Shown here piece by piece: positions 18,016 through 27,880 of a stretch of 64,000 nucleotides of DNA; the first letter of the stretch is position 1; the number at the start of each line of letters is the position of its first letter. The position numbers were made by a program, and so were the translations under genes. Below the pieces are notes generated by a model, which was given only the letters and a program-made list of their open reading frames with translations, was not told the DNA's origin and ran no database searches. The DNA lies in NCBI GenBank assembly GCA_025210655.1, contig JAOARG010000045.1:62001-126000 (forward strand), in the 5' to 3' direction. This DNA is from Bacillota bacterium. GTDB lineage: Bacteria; Bacillota; Clostridia; Peptostreptococcales; Acidaminobacteraceae.

Positions 18016-18663
18016 TCATTCCTTAGTATTAAAAAAGGAACATAATTTAGCAATTGTACATATATCACATTCAGGCTTTCTGGCCTTACATACCCTTCTG
18101 CCATGATGTATAAGCATATGGTGGGTAAGGGTCCATTTTTCCCTAGGAAGAATGTCCATCAGTTGTTTCTCTGTTTTTAATACGTCCTTGCTATTAGCTA
18201 GTCCAATTCTATTTGACACCCTTTGAACATGTGTATCTACCGCTATAGCCGGTGTACCAAAAGCATTACTCATAACAACATTGGCTGTTTTTCTTCCTAC
18301 ACCAGGAAGGGAAACTAGTTCATCCAATTTTTCTGGAACTTCCCCTTCAAAATCTCTCATTATAATTTTTGAAGTCTCGATAATATTTTTTGCTTTTGAT
18401 TTATATAAACCACAACTTCTTATATAGTTAATAAGACCTTGATTACCAAGTTCTACAATCTTGTCAGGAGTATTGTGCTCCTTATAAAGCTCTGCAGTAA
18501 CCAGATTCACTCTTATATCAGTACATTGAGCTGATAATATAGTCGCAATTAATAACTCAAAAGGGGTAGTATAATTGAGTTCAGCCTTTGCCCCAGGATA
18601 CAGCTTTTCCAATTCTTCAATTATAACATATACATCTGCATCTTTAATCCTTTTCTCCGTCAA
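18016..18663 (-). CDS. nth: Endonuclease III
   Basis: A 215-residue bifunctional DNA glycosylase/AP lyase for oxidised pyrimidines. The helix-hairpin-helix LPGVGRKTANVV with the catalytic Lys is near residue 118, the catalytic Asp is in VDTHVQRVSNRIGL near 138, and the 4Fe-4S loop is CKARKPECDICTIAKLC near the C-terminus. I prefer TTG at 18663 with GGAG eight bases upstream; a GTG nine bases earlier overlaps that site. It is directly followed by the FtsA-like gene. Confidence 0.95.
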   Translation of the reverse strand: MTEKRIKDADVYVIIEELEKLYPGAKAELNYTTPFELLIATILSAQCTDIRVNLVTAELYKEHNTPDKIVELGNQGLINYIRSCGLYKSKAKNIIETSKIIMRDFEGEVPEKLDELVSLPGVGRKTANVVMSNAFGTPAIAVDTHVQRVSNRIGLANSKDVLKTEKQLMDILPREKWTLTHHMLIHHGRRVCKARKPECDICTIAKLCSFFNTKE

Positions 18664-18737
18664 TTTTACCACTCCAGTTTTGAAATAATTATTTTCTCAT
18701 ATATAAATTATAATACAAATTCTAATACAAATGGTCT

Positions 18738-21700
18738 TTATTTTAAACTTGCTTTCTTAATTTTCTTAATTTTTCTTTTTTCACTAAGATGACTAAACAT
18801 TATATATACGACCGGTATAAGAACTAAGGTCAACATAGTTGCAAGTATTAATCCAAAAACAACCACTGTACCAAGTGGAGCTATGGCCTCAGCACCTTCC
18901 CCAATACCTAAAGTGATTGGCAATAGTCCTAAAATAGTAGTTAATGTAGTCATAAGTATAGGTCTCAGCCTTGTACTGGCTGATTTTTTGACTGCATCTT
19001 CAAGGGTATAACCTTCATCCCTTAATTTATTGGTATAATCAATTAGCACTATACCATTGTTAACAACAATACCAGCCAAAATAATAACACCTATAAGGGC
19101 TGGAACACTTATTGGCCTTGAAGTAATATATAATCCATATATTCCACCTGAAATAGCAAGTGGAACGGAAAACATTATAATAAAAGGACTAAGCAATGAC
19201 TCAAACTGAGATGCCATAACCATATATACAAGGACTATAGCCAGGGCAATAGCAAGAACTAAATTCTGAAATGCTGAAACAAGCTCTTCATTTTCCCCGC
19301 CAAATTCATAGGAATATCCTGAAGGTAATTTTAAATCCTTAAGCTTTTTATCTATATCCCTGATAACACTTCTTAAATCCCTATTATATGTGTCCGCTGT
19401 AACATTTACCTGTCTTATTTGATTTTCCCTTACAATTGACTTGGGACCCTTGTTAATTGTAAAGTCTGCCAATACATCCAGTGGTACATTAGATAGGGTT
19501 TTGGACTTAATATTCATACTTTTAAAATTGTAAATACTTTCTCTTAATCTACTATTGCCCCTTATTACTATGTCATATTCTTTTCCATTTTTTTTATACT
19601 TACCTGAATTTAATCCACTGACTCCAGACTTAACACTATTTGCAATTTCAGAAGTGCTAAGTCCATACATAGATGCTACACTTCTATTTACAAGGACATT
19701 CAACTCTGGTTTTCCATCATCTACAGATGATGAAATCTCCCTAGTTCCAGCTACTCCCTTTACAAGTTCCACAATTTCACTGGATATCTCCTGTAATATT
19801 TCGTTACTTTCACCCTTTATCTTTATATCTACAGGGGAACCACTGCCCCCACCGAATCCAGATGATTGAACGGCTTTTACTTCTATTTTTCCACCAGGAT
19901 TATCCCTGATAATATTTCTAATCTGATCCGCGACCTCTTCACTGGATCTGTCCCTTTCACTTAATCCCTTAAGAACCAATTCCAAACTACCTAAATGGGT
20001 ATTGGAACCAACATCTCTGGAAAAGTTACCTCCAGATCCTGAAGAAAGAAATATAGTATCTATTTCTTCTATATCTTTTATCTCAGACTCAATTTCCTTA
20101 ATAAAGTCATGGGTATATTCGATTCTTGTACCAATGGGCATCTCAACAGATATTTTGATATGACCCTCATCAACCTTTGGTAAAAAAACAGCACCGAGTT
20201 TTGTAGCTAGTCCTACTGAAAGAGCTACCAATAATATAGCTGTAAATATTGTAATAAACTTGTGCCTAATTGCCCTGCTCAGGAAACTAACATATTTTTT
20301 TTGAAACTTCTCAAATCCTTCACTAAACTTATCATGACTCCTCTTATCAAGATCTACTTTTAATAATCTTGAGGATAGCATTGGTACAAATGTCAATGCT
20401 ACTACAAGGGAGGCCAGTAACGAAAATGTTACTGTCATTGCCAATTCTTTAAATATTAAAGAGGTAAGCCCCTCTGAAAAAACAATCGGTAAAAATACTG
20501 CTACAGAGGTTATTGTAGATGCCACAACAGCAGTTCCAACTTCACTAACTCCTTTTCTAGCAGCTTCCATACTGTCATATCCTAAACTTCTATATCTATA
20601 AATATTTTCAAGTACAACTATGGAATTATCCACAAGCATACCCATTCCCAGGGCCAAACCTCCCAGGGTCATCATATTTAAAGATATTCCACCAAAGTAT
20701 ATAAGAGAAAAAGTCCCTACTACAGATACTGGAATAGCAACTGCAATGATTAGTGTACTTCTTATATTCCTTAAAAATATCAGTAAAACTATGACTGAGA
20801 ATATTCCTCCTAGTAAACCGTTCTTAGTAACATTTTGTATGGAATCCTTGATAAATTCTGATTGGTCGAATATTTTTTCTATCCTAAGGCCTTCAAACTC
20901 ATCTGATATTTTTCTCAGTTCAGCATTTACAAGGTTAGCAACTTCAACTGTATTGTAATCACTCTGCTTAGATATGCTAATACTAAGACTTTCCTTACCA
21001 TTAAGTTCATTGATTGTAAGTCTATCCTTATTTTCTAATTGTACACTTCCAATGTTTTTTAGGGGCATGGAAGTCTTACCTACGGGAATCATAACTTCTC
21101 CAATTTCCTTAACACTTTTAAACTCACCTGTAGTCCTGAGTATTACATCTTTTTTACCCCTGTTAATATTTCCACCTGGGAGATTTATGTTTTCCCCAGC
21201 TATCACCCTAGAAACTAAGACAGGATCAATATTGTACTGCCCAAGAATATTATTATCTAGGAGTATTTCAACTTCCTTTTCATTTCCTCCTGTTACATAG
21301 ACAGATGCTACCCCATCAAGCCTTTCTATTCTATTTACTATCCTATCCTCTACAAGCCTTTTGGTTTCATCTATATCCATATCACTATTCACAGAAAAGA
21401 ACATGATAGGAAATGAATTTGGATTTATCTTAAAGACCATGGGCTTTCCCGCATCATCCGGCAAAAAAGCCCTTATCAAATCAAGTTTTTCTCTCATTTC
21501 CATAACTGCAGAATCCATATCAACCCCATAATTAAACTCAAGCACGACTAGAGATCCACCTTCATTGGACATTGATGTAAGGGTCTTTATTCCTCCAACT
21601 GTTGACATTGACTGTTCTATTTCTTTAGATATTAGGGTCTCAATTTCCTTTGGCCCAACCCCCTCATAGCTAGTGCTTACTATTGCTACTGGAATATCCA

Positions 21701-21818
21701 TTTCAGGATAAAGATTGACTGATAACCTTGTAAGGGATACTATACCCAAAAGAATAATTACCAGCATTATCATGGTAATAGTTACAGGTCTTTTTATGGA
21801 CATATCAGATATCTTCAT
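18738..21818 (-). CDS. RND-family efflux transporter, inner membrane pump subunit
   Basis: A 1026-residue AcrB/MdtB-type proton-driven efflux pump. It starts with a membrane segment and SIKRPVTITMIMLVIILLG, has two large extracytoplasmic loops (about 35-325 and 545-840), and eleven further membrane segments. The fourth segment region GGLALGMGMLVDNSIVVLEN carries the proton-relay acidic residues. It lies two bases after the adaptor gene. In a monoderm cell with no outer membrane channel it would expel substrates across the single membrane. The substrate cannot be read from sequence. Confidence 0.93.
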   Translation of the reverse strand: MKISDMSIKRPVTITMIMLVIILLGIVSLTRLSVNLYPEMDIPVAIVSTSYEGVGPKEIETLISKEIEQSMSTVGGIKTLTSMSNEGGSLVVLEFNYGVDMDSAVMEMREKLDLIRAFLPDDAGKPMVFKINPNSFPIMFFSVNSDMDIDETKRLVEDRIVNRIERLDGVASVYVTGGNEKEVEILLDNNILGQYNIDPVLVSRVIAGENINLPGGNINRGKKDVILRTTGEFKSVKEIGEVMIPVGKTSMPLKNIGSVQLENKDRLTINELNGKESLSISISKQSDYNTVEVANLVNAELRKISDEFEGLRIEKIFDQSEFIKDSIQNVTKNGLLGGIFSVIVLLIFLRNIRSTLIIAVAIPVSVVGTFSLIYFGGISLNMMTLGGLALGMGMLVDNSIVVLENIYRYRSLGYDSMEAARKGVSEVGTAVVASTITSVAVFLPIVFSEGLTSLIFKELAMTVTFSLLASLVVALTFVPMLSSRLLKVDLDKRSHDKFSEGFEKFQKKYVSFLSRAIRHKFITIFTAILLVALSVGLATKLGAVFLPKVDEGHIKISVEMPIGTRIEYTHDFIKEIESEIKDIEEIDTIFLSSGSGGNFSRDVGSNTHLGSLELVLKGLSERDRSSEEVADQIRNIIRDNPGGKIEVKAVQSSGFGGGSGSPVDIKIKGESNEILQEISSEIVELVKGVAGTREISSSVDDGKPELNVLVNRSVASMYGLSTSEIANSVKSGVSGLNSGKYKKNGKEYDIVIRGNSRLRESIYNFKSMNIKSKTLSNVPLDVLADFTINKGPKSIVRENQIRQVNVTADTYNRDLRSVIRDIDKKLKDLKLPSGYSYEFGGENEELVSAFQNLVLAIALAIVLVYMVMASQFESLLSPFIIMFSVPLAISGGIYGLYITSRPISVPALIGVIILAGIVVNNGIVLIDYTNKLRDEGYTLEDAVKKSASTRLRPILMTTLTTILGLLPITLGIGEGAEAIAPLGTVVVFGLILATMLTLVLIPVVYIMFSHLSEKRKIKKIKKASLK

Positions 21819-21820
21819 GC

Positions 21821-22942
21821 CTACTCACCCCTTACCACTACAACTTCAATTCCATCCTCTAAAAATTCCTGTCCCGAAACTACTACAGCTTGACTTGAGT
21901 CAAGACCAGAAATAATCTCAATTTCCTCTCCGTTATCTTCTCCAATTTCTATATATGTCTTATAAGCCTTATTATCAACCACTATATATACATATGAACC
22001 ATCTGAATCGTTTAAAACGCTGTCCACCGGTAATAATATAGTCTCCTTAGAATCCTTGATATCAATTGATACTTGACCAAACATACCTGGTTTAATTAAG
22101 TAATCAGGATTATCGAGTTCGATTAAAACACTATAAAGATTGCTAATATCTTCAGGTACATAATTAATTGACTTGACACTTCCAAAAACTTTTTTATCTT
22201 CTGATATGAGATCTATATCAATTACATCACCAATTTCTAATACTTTCACAACATTTTGTGGCAACTTAACCCTAAGTTTCAACTTATCAATTTGTGCGAT
22301 TTCAATAAAACTTTGCCCTGATATGTAACCCTTTTCTTCAATATTCATTCTTGAAACTACACCATCTATAGGTGAGGACAATAGTACATGGTCCAGTGAC
22401 TTCTTTTGATTTTCAAAATTAATCCTTGCTATATCCAACTGCCCCTTTAATATATCCAACTCATTATTTGAAGCCATCACCTGAGCATTTTCTAAATCTT
22501 GCTTAGTGACTGCACCTTCTTCATATAGTTTTTCAGTTCTTTTTAAGTTGTCTAAAGCAATATTATAGTTCTCCAATCCTTTTTCGTAATTATCTTTTGA
22601 AAGTTGATAACTTGCCCTAGCACTATTAATATTGTCCCTTACATTTTCATCATCTATTTTAGAAAGGATATCACCTTTTTTTACAAACTGTCCCTCAAGG
22701 ACTTGTAATTCTTCAACCTCTTCAATCCCTTGTATCTTAGGAATTATCTTAACAATGCTAGCGGCTTCAAAAACACCTGTCATAGAAAAAGTTCTTTTTA
22801 GATCACCTTCTTGACCAAAATAGATCTCAACAACCTTTTTATAACTTTCTTCTGTGGATTCTTTTGTTTTTTCACTTGCTCTTCCACAAGCTGTTAACAA
22901 TAATATTCCTATTAATCCTAACAGTAATATTTTTCTATTCAT
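21821..22942 (-). CDS. Efflux RND transporter adaptor subunit (HlyD/MFP family lipoprotein)
   Basis: A 373-residue membrane-fusion-type protein. The N-terminal signal ends in the lipobox LLLTACGR, so it should be lipid-anchored outside the membrane. Then come a lipoyl-like half motif (EVLEGQFVKKGDILSKID region near 80), a coiled-coil hairpin at about 105-180, the second lipoyl half (SSPIDGVVSRMNIEEKGYI) and beta-barrel domains. It is the partner of the RND pump two bases downstream. The ATG at 22942 follows GGGGGAGA. The first of two genes, it probably carries the promoter of the pair. Confidence 0.9.
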   Translation of the reverse strand: MNRKILLLGLIGILLLTACGRASEKTKESTEESYKKVVEIYFGQEGDLKRTFSMTGVFEAASIVKIIPKIQGIEEVEELQVLEGQFVKKGDILSKIDDENVRDNINSARASYQLSKDNYEKGLENYNIALDNLKRTEKLYEEGAVTKQDLENAQVMASNNELDILKGQLDIARINFENQKKSLDHVLLSSPIDGVVSRMNIEEKGYISGQSFIEIAQIDKLKLRVKLPQNVVKVLEIGDVIDIDLISEDKKVFGSVKSINYVPEDISNLYSVLIELDNPDYLIKPGMFGQVSIDIKDSKETILLPVDSVLNDSDGSYVYIVVDNKAYKTYIEIGEDNGEEIEIISGLDSSQAVVVSGQEFLEDGIEVVVVRGE

Positions 22943-23024
22943 TGTTTCTCCCCCTAAGAAAATAAAGAATTTTTTTATCTGCTAATTAATATTTTACCAA
23001 TAAAAAACCATTGAAAATCATCAT

Positions 23025-23061
23025 TTTATGAAAAAGGAAAAATTTCTTTCCTTTTTCATAA
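23025..23061. terminator. Bidirectional terminator before the RND operon
   Basis: TTATGAAAAAGGAAA and TTTCCTTTTTCATAA form a 15-base-pair stem around AATTTC. With T and A runs in both arms it can act in either direction; the leftward gene at 23093-23386 is the likely user. Confidence 0.65.
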
Positions 23062-23092
23062 TATAATGTCTCCAATGGTCATATATTTACTT

Positions 23093-23386
23093 TCACTTAT
23101 CAATTTCTTCGTAATCTACTTCTACTACTTTATCATCATCATCCCAAAAATCACTTTGAGATGGTTCTCTTTCAGTTTTTTCTTGCCATTTAATATCTAC
23201 CTTACTATCATCTTCCTTGCTTTTCATAGATTTAAAAAAGTTTCTCCATATAATAAACAATACAAGAATTATTCCAATTGGCGAGAATAAAACGGCTTTC
23301 CCTACTGAAAAAACAAACATTAGAATTAAAACAAGTATAATGATTAAACTAAGACATCCTAGTGAGTCGTTAAAATAAAAACCCAT
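23093..23386 (-). CDS. Small membrane protein of unknown function
   Basis: A 97-residue protein I do not recognise. Two hydrophobic stretches (about residues 9-30 and 33-48) are followed by a charged cytoplasmic tail ending in a very acidic segment, FWDDDDKVVEVDYEEIDK. The ATG at 23386 has a plausible AGGAAAG site. A palindromic terminator follows, so it looks like a monocistronic gene between the RND pair and cheV. Codon use matches its neighbours. Confidence 0.65.
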   Translation of the reverse strand: MGFYFNDSLGCLSLIIILVLILMFVFSVGKAVLFSPIGIILVLFIIWRNFFKSMKSKEDDSKVDIKWQEKTEREPSQSDFWDDDDKVVEVDYEEIDK

Positions 23387-23539
23387 GCTCTTCTTCCTTT
23401 CCTAATGAAAATATTATTTCCTACCATATAAATATATAATAAACTTATTAACAAAATAAAAACAATCTATAAAAATATTGTTACTGTATGGCTGTGACAC
23501 TTTTTCTAGTGCCCACATACTATAATACAAAAAAAAAGC

Positions 23540-23567
23540 CCTGTCGTAAAATAGTTTTTACGACAGG
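23540..23567 (-). terminator. Terminator of cheV
   Basis: On the minus strand CCTGTCGTAAAA, a short loop and TTTTACGACAGG are followed by GGC and a T-run of eight, just past the cheV stop. Confidence 0.85.
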
Positions 23568-23580
23568 AGCTCATTAATTT

Positions 23581-24492
23581 TTATTTTTCCAATATCTCGT
23601 CAATTAGATTAACTAAATACTGAACCTCTGGTTTAGACATCTGACCATCTGCACCTACTGAATCACCCTTATGTTTAAGGTCATTTGTTATAAGTGAAGA
23701 GAAGATAATTACAGGAAGGTCTTTTAATACTGAATCTTCCTTTACTCTTCTAGTCAATGTGTGACCATCTAGCTGAGGCATTTCTATATCAGTAATCAGC
23801 ATATCAACATACTTGTTAAAATCTTTACCATGTTCTTGCTTAAGATTAAATAGATACTCGTATGCTTCCATTCCATCATTAAAGAACTTAAGATTAGTAA
23901 ATCCAGCTTTAATAAGGGTACTGGATAATACTTCCCTGATAAGTGGTGAATCATCAGCAAGTACCATCTTATACTTTGATCTATCCCTATCCCTTTCTGT
24001 TGCAGCCTCAATTCTTGCTTCATTAATTCCTGCTTCTGGACTAATATCCATAACAATCTTTTCAAAATCTAGAAGCATTACTATTCTTTCGTTCAACTCA
24101 ATATTTCCAATAACTAATGAATTAGATGTTATTGTACTAGGCTTCTTAATATCCTTCCATCCAATTCTAGAAATTCCCTTTACTTCATCTATTGCGAAAG
24201 CAACCTTCATCTTGTTAAATTCACACACAAGAGTCATTGAGTTTTTAACATCCTCATTCAATCTTTTCTCAAGCACATAATTCATATCAATTACAGTAAT
24301 TACTTCGCCCCTTATTAGGGATACTCCTGGAACAGACATATGGGTATCTGGAATTTTGGCTATATTATCAATATTTAGTATTTCCTTTACTTTTACAACA
24401 TTAATGGCATACTCTTCGTCACCCACAGAAAACACAAGAACTTCAACTTCACCTGTACCACTTTCCAAAAGAATATCATCTTTATTATACAT
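23581..24492 (-). CDS. cheV: Chemotaxis coupling protein CheV (CheW domain plus receiver)
   Basis: A 303-residue protein. Residues about 12-155 form a CheW coupling domain (EVEVLVFSVGDEEYAINVVKVKEIL), which links receptors to CheA. Residues about 175-300 form a response-regulator receiver with the acidic pair DDSPLIREVL, the phospho-acceptor Asp in MLITDIEMPQLDG and the Lys in MSKPEV. CheV acts in adaptation. I start at ATG 24492 with GAGGTGG five bases upstream; a GTG nine bases earlier overlaps that site. It is monocistronic, flanked by a terminator. Confidence 0.94.
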   Translation of the reverse strand: MYNKDDILLESGTGEVEVLVFSVGDEEYAINVVKVKEILNIDNIAKIPDTHMSVPGVSLIRGEVITVIDMNYVLEKRLNEDVKNSMTLVCEFNKMKVAFAIDEVKGISRIGWKDIKKPSTITSNSLVIGNIELNERIVMLLDFEKIVMDISPEAGINEARIEAATERDRDRSKYKMVLADDSPLIREVLSSTLIKAGFTNLKFFNDGMEAYEYLFNLKQEHGKDFNKYVDMLITDIEMPQLDGHTLTRRVKEDSVLKDLPVIIFSSLITNDLKHKGDSVGADGQMSKPEVQYLVNLIDEILEK

Positions 24493-24624
24493 ATGTCCCA
24501 CCTCTTAATTTTTTTTGTAATATACCCTATTATTATTACTATTAATCATTGTCAAAAACTTTCTACACACTTTCAAAGGCCTTATGGATATTATACTACT
24601 TTTTTTGTTAAATTTTAATTGAAC

Positions 24625-25707
24625 TTACAAAATAAGCTTAACATTTTTTTCAATTTCATCTAAAACTTTGTCTTTTATGGATTTTTCAACACTTACATCA
24701 GTAATGAATCTTTCTTTATCAGAAAGGTACATAGCCCGTGCAATATATATAAGATAATAATCACTTTCTTTTCCGTAGAAGTTTTTAAGTTTATCATAAA
24801 GATCTTCATCCTTATAATTTCCTAAGGCAACATATGCATTTCTTTTAATTATTTTTCTACCTCTCCATGAAAAACTTTTATTTCCATATAGATTTTTATA
24901 TTCTTTGTTGGATATACTTATAAGTTCCAGCAGTTCAATATAATTTTTTTCTGCATACCTTAAGTTTTTTATATTTTCCCTATTGTAAGGGCAAACCATT
25001 TGACAGACATCACAACCATAAAGTTTTTTACCTATTAGATCCATTTCCTCAAAACTCAAATCTTTCTTCTGGGTAATGTATGATATGCACTTGCCAGGAT
25101 CCATCCCCTTACTGCTGATAGCTCCAGTTGGACAAGAATCGATACATTTACTACAGACCCCACAGTTATCAGTTATTTTTTCCTTTGTAATTTCAAAGTC
25201 CAAATCTGTAATTAGATAACCTATAAAAAAAGCTGAACCTAACTCAGGATTAATAACAAAGGAATTTTTACCGTAAAATCCTATTCCACTTTCTTTAGCA
25301 AAGCCCCGATCAAGTAAGGGACTTGTATCTACTCCAAGATAATATGAAAAAGAATCATATTCTTTTTTTAGCTCTTCAAGAAGTAGGTATAATTTTTCCC
25401 TTACAAGTATATGATAATCAATTCCCATAGAAGATGCAGTATACCATCCCTGATATTTATCCTTATTGTCCTTCTCCAATCCTAACAAGGGATATGTTAG
25501 GCCAATAACAATTACTGATTTGGGATTATCTAAATAGTTCTTAAGATTTATCCTTTCATCGATTTCCAATGATTCAAACTCCGTAATTTGACCATTATTT
25601 ATCCTATGGCTTAGTATCTCCCTGCTGTTCTCTAAACAGCCCCCAGAAGCCACTCCATATAAATCAATATTGCATTTTTTTATTATTTCCCCGAGACTTG
25701 TTTTCAT
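24625..25707 (-). CDS. queG: Epoxyqueuosine reductase QueG
   Basis: A 360-residue cobalamin- and Fe-S-dependent enzyme that carries out the last step of queuosine synthesis on tRNA. YYLGVDTSPLLDRGFA with the catalytic Asp lies near residue 140, and the two 4Fe-4S clusters are CGVCSKCIDSCPTGAI and CDVCQMVCPYN. The C-terminus is HEAT-like. It needs cobalamin, which fits the cobalamin genes nearby. Its ribosome site GGAGGA (25711-25716) directly abuts the U-tract of a terminator that overlaps the upstream flippase stop codon. Confidence 0.94.
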   Translation of the reverse strand: MKTSLGEIIKKCNIDLYGVASGGCLENSREILSHRINNGQITEFESLEIDERINLKNYLDNPKSVIVIGLTYPLLGLEKDNKDKYQGWYTASSMGIDYHILVREKLYLLLEELKKEYDSFSYYLGVDTSPLLDRGFAKESGIGFYGKNSFVINPELGSAFFIGYLITDLDFEITKEKITDNCGVCSKCIDSCPTGAISSKGMDPGKCISYITQKKDLSFEEMDLIGKKLYGCDVCQMVCPYNRENIKNLRYAEKNYIELLELISISNKEYKNLYGNKSFSWRGRKIIKRNAYVALGNYKDEDLYDKLKNFYGKESDYYLIYIARAMYLSDKERFITDVSVEKSIKDKVLDEIEKNVKLIL

Positions 25708-25716
25708 CTTTCCTCC

Positions 25717-25750
25717 AAAAAAGACTGTAGCTATTAAAAATGCTACAGTC
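25717..25750 (-). terminator. Terminator overlapping flippase stop and abutting queG ribosome site
   Basis: On the minus strand GACTGTAGC, a ten-base loop and GCTACAGTC are followed by TTTTTT, then at once by GGAGGA of queG. The flippase stop codon TAG is inside the 5' arm. No promoter fits between this hairpin and queG. Confidence 0.8.
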
Positions 25751-26774
25751 CTGCGTACTCATATTTTTTACTATATTTTGATTTAACATATACAAAAAGT
25801 GTTACCATTCCACTTATTAAAAAACTAAAGTAAAAACTTATCCCTCTCCAAAGTAGTAGGCCATAGGAAAGAAAACCATGGGCAAATACTATGCTCAGTA
25901 TCGAACTAAAACCTGCTTCAGCTGCACCAACTGTTCCTGGGGTAGGAATAAAACATATAGCCATATATAAGAATGACTGAAGGGCAAGAATATCAAAGAA
26001 ATTCATTTCACTTAAGCCAAGAGACTTATATATAAAATAAGTTATACTAAAATATGCCGTCAACTGAATCATTGTCAAGAAAATCAACTTTATAAAAAGT
26101 TCTTTGTTCTCAAGGGCAACCTTAAGATTTTTCTCATAGTCTTTAATATGGGACATAACAGACTTAACGACCTTATCCCTATTCTTTACTATTTTTAAAT
26201 TTTTAAGAAGGTCTATTACTTTCTTAATTATATGTTCAAATTTTCTTGGTTTAATTGCTATTATAAGTAGCACTGCCAGACCAACAATGTTAAATGTTAG
26301 TCCTGTAAATATAAAGTAAAATGCCCCACTAAGTTTCTGTATAAACAGGGGTAATCTAAACAGTGCCAGTACTAATGCATATATAGTTACAGTTATCTGA
26401 AATAAAAAGAACTTATTTACAAGTACTGCTGTCGCCTTACCTACTGGAATTTCATCCTTACTCATTTCATATAACTGAGCCGGCTGCCCACCACTTGAAA
26501 ATGGTGTAAGATGACTATAATACTGTCCAATCATTGTCAGCTTAAATGTCTTCCATAGGGAGATTTTCCTGTGGACATTTTCTATAAGCATGGAAAGCAT
26601 TACAGACTCCATAAGCCAATACATTCCCATTGCAAGAACTCCAACTAAAATGTATAACTTATTAGAGTTTACAATAAGAGTTTTAAGATTTCCTATATCT
26701 GACTTGGAAAAAAACAAATACAAAGTTCCTACTAGTAATACTGCAAGTACTAGATAATTGATTATTTTCTTCAT
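25743..26774 (-). CDS. Flippase-like integral membrane protein (LPG synthase TM / UPF0104 family)
   Basis: A 343-residue protein with eight or so membrane segments of the MprF-flippase-like/AglD family. Recognisable blocks are LTPFSSGGQPAQLYEM near residue 90-105 and CFIPTPGTVGAAEAGFS near 275-290, both typical of the family. It has no soluble aminoacyl-transferase domain. It is ten bases downstream of two glycolipid synthase-like genes, so translocation of glycolipids across the membrane is a reasonable inference. ATG at 26774 follows GAGGTG. Confidence 0.85.
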   Translation of the reverse strand: MKKIINYLVLAVLLVGTLYLFFSKSDIGNLKTLIVNSNKLYILVGVLAMGMYWLMESVMLSMLIENVHRKISLWKTFKLTMIGQYYSHLTPFSSGGQPAQLYEMSKDEIPVGKATAVLVNKFFLFQITVTIYALVLALFRLPLFIQKLSGAFYFIFTGLTFNIVGLAVLLIIAIKPRKFEHIIKKVIDLLKNLKIVKNRDKVVKSVMSHIKDYEKNLKVALENKELFIKLIFLTMIQLTAYFSITYFIYKSLGLSEMNFFDILALQSFLYMAICFIPTPGTVGAAEAGFSSILSIVFAHGFLSYGLLLWRGISFYFSFLISGMVTLFVYVKSKYSKKYEYAGL

Positions 26775-26783
26775 AATTCACCT

Positions 26784-27866
26784 CTACTGAACCAACCCTC
26801 TTAGTCTACTTACTGGAGATGATTCAAATTCACTTTTTATGATTTTTATGTTTTCCCTATACTTTTCTATAATGTCTTCATTTTCTAAACACAGTTTAAC
26901 TTCATCAAGGAAATCTCTCTTATCCTCAATCAAAATACCAATCTCTCTTTTTTTAATAAAATCAATGTTTCCATTCTCCTGTCCAAAACTTTTGAAATTA
27001 GTTATTACAGGAACTTCTGAGTTAATTGCTTCAAAAAGGGTTAGGCCTCCTGGTTTTGTCACTACAAGATCTGAATGGGCCATAAGACTTGAAATATTAT
27101 TTGTAAAACCTATAATTTCGATATTCTTAAAATCATTTTTTATAAGTTTATTATACAGCTTTTTATTTCTTCCTGTAACTATTTTAATCAAATAATTATC
27201 TAATGAGTCCAATTTTTCTAATCTCTTCTTACTATCTAAATCAAATTTTTCAATAATATCACCCATAATTAGTATCTGTTTCTTTTTTCTATAGTTTATT
27301 TCTTTGCCTATTGTAAACTTTTCATCAACTGGAATACCTGTTACTCTAATCATTGATTCTTCTACTGCTTTGGAAATAAGAAAATCCTTAGTCTCCTTGG
27401 CAGGAACCCAGTACTCATCCGTTCTATCATAAATCCATTCAACACTATCTACCACATCCGTCATAACCGTAACAAGTGGTGTTTTGAACTTAAGTTTTTC
27501 TTTTATTCTTGAAACGTATCCCGAGCAAGCAGGAAATGTTGAAATAATAATATCAGGATCCCCTTGATAAATTATATCCACTGCCTTATCAAGATTTTGA
27601 TCAATCATAAACTTATCTATAAAATTATTCTCTTGCTTCTTCTTAATTACATAATACATATCGTAAACAAGTGGTGAAAACTTAGTTACCATATTGTACA
27701 TTTTAGAAAATGCAGAAGCCGATTTTGGATTTAACTCCTGAAAAAGATCAATAATGTCTACTTTTACATTATCATATTCCTTTTCTATCATTTTTTTAAT
27801 GGCCCTTGAAGCTGAATTATGTCCATTTCCAAAAGGGGCTGTAAGAATTACAATATTTTTATTCAT
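26784..27866 (-). CDS. MGDG-synthase-type glycosyltransferase (processive diacylglycerol glucosyltransferase-like), copy 2
   Basis: A 360-residue GT28-type enzyme. The N-terminal MGDG-synthase domain starts LTAPFGNGHNSASRAI (residues 8-23), a family signature; the C-terminal nucleotide-sugar domain has GFTNNISSLMAHSDLVVTKPGG near 260-280. Relatives such as UgtP transfer glucose to diacylglycerol in the membrane. It is 14 bases after a paralogue and ten before a flippase-like protein; together they look like a glycolipid operon. Substrate and sugar are inferred from the family. Confidence 0.88.
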   Translation of the reverse strand: MNKNIVILTAPFGNGHNSASRAIKKMIEKEYDNVKVDIIDLFQELNPKSASAFSKMYNMVTKFSPLVYDMYYVIKKKQENNFIDKFMIDQNLDKAVDIIYQGDPDIIISTFPACSGYVSRIKEKLKFKTPLVTVMTDVVDSVEWIYDRTDEYWVPAKETKDFLISKAVEESMIRVTGIPVDEKFTIGKEINYRKKKQILIMGDIIEKFDLDSKKRLEKLDSLDNYLIKIVTGRNKKLYNKLIKNDFKNIEIIGFTNNISSLMAHSDLVVTKPGGLTLFEAINSEVPVITNFKSFGQENGNIDFIKKREIGILIEDKRDFLDEVKLCLENEDIIEKYRENIKIIKSEFESSPVSRLRGLVQ

Positions 27867-27880
27867 CGTCTACTCCTATA

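Noticed and set aside
18738..22942. RND pump as evidence for a diderm (Gram-negative) host
   Set aside because: No TolC-type channel or outer-membrane gene is seen, and RND pumps occur in monoderm Clostridia; the other genes fit Firmicutes.
23813..24280. A 155-codon plus-strand frame opposite cheV
   Set aside because: Antisense shadow of a strongly conserved gene; no ribosome site or family resemblance.
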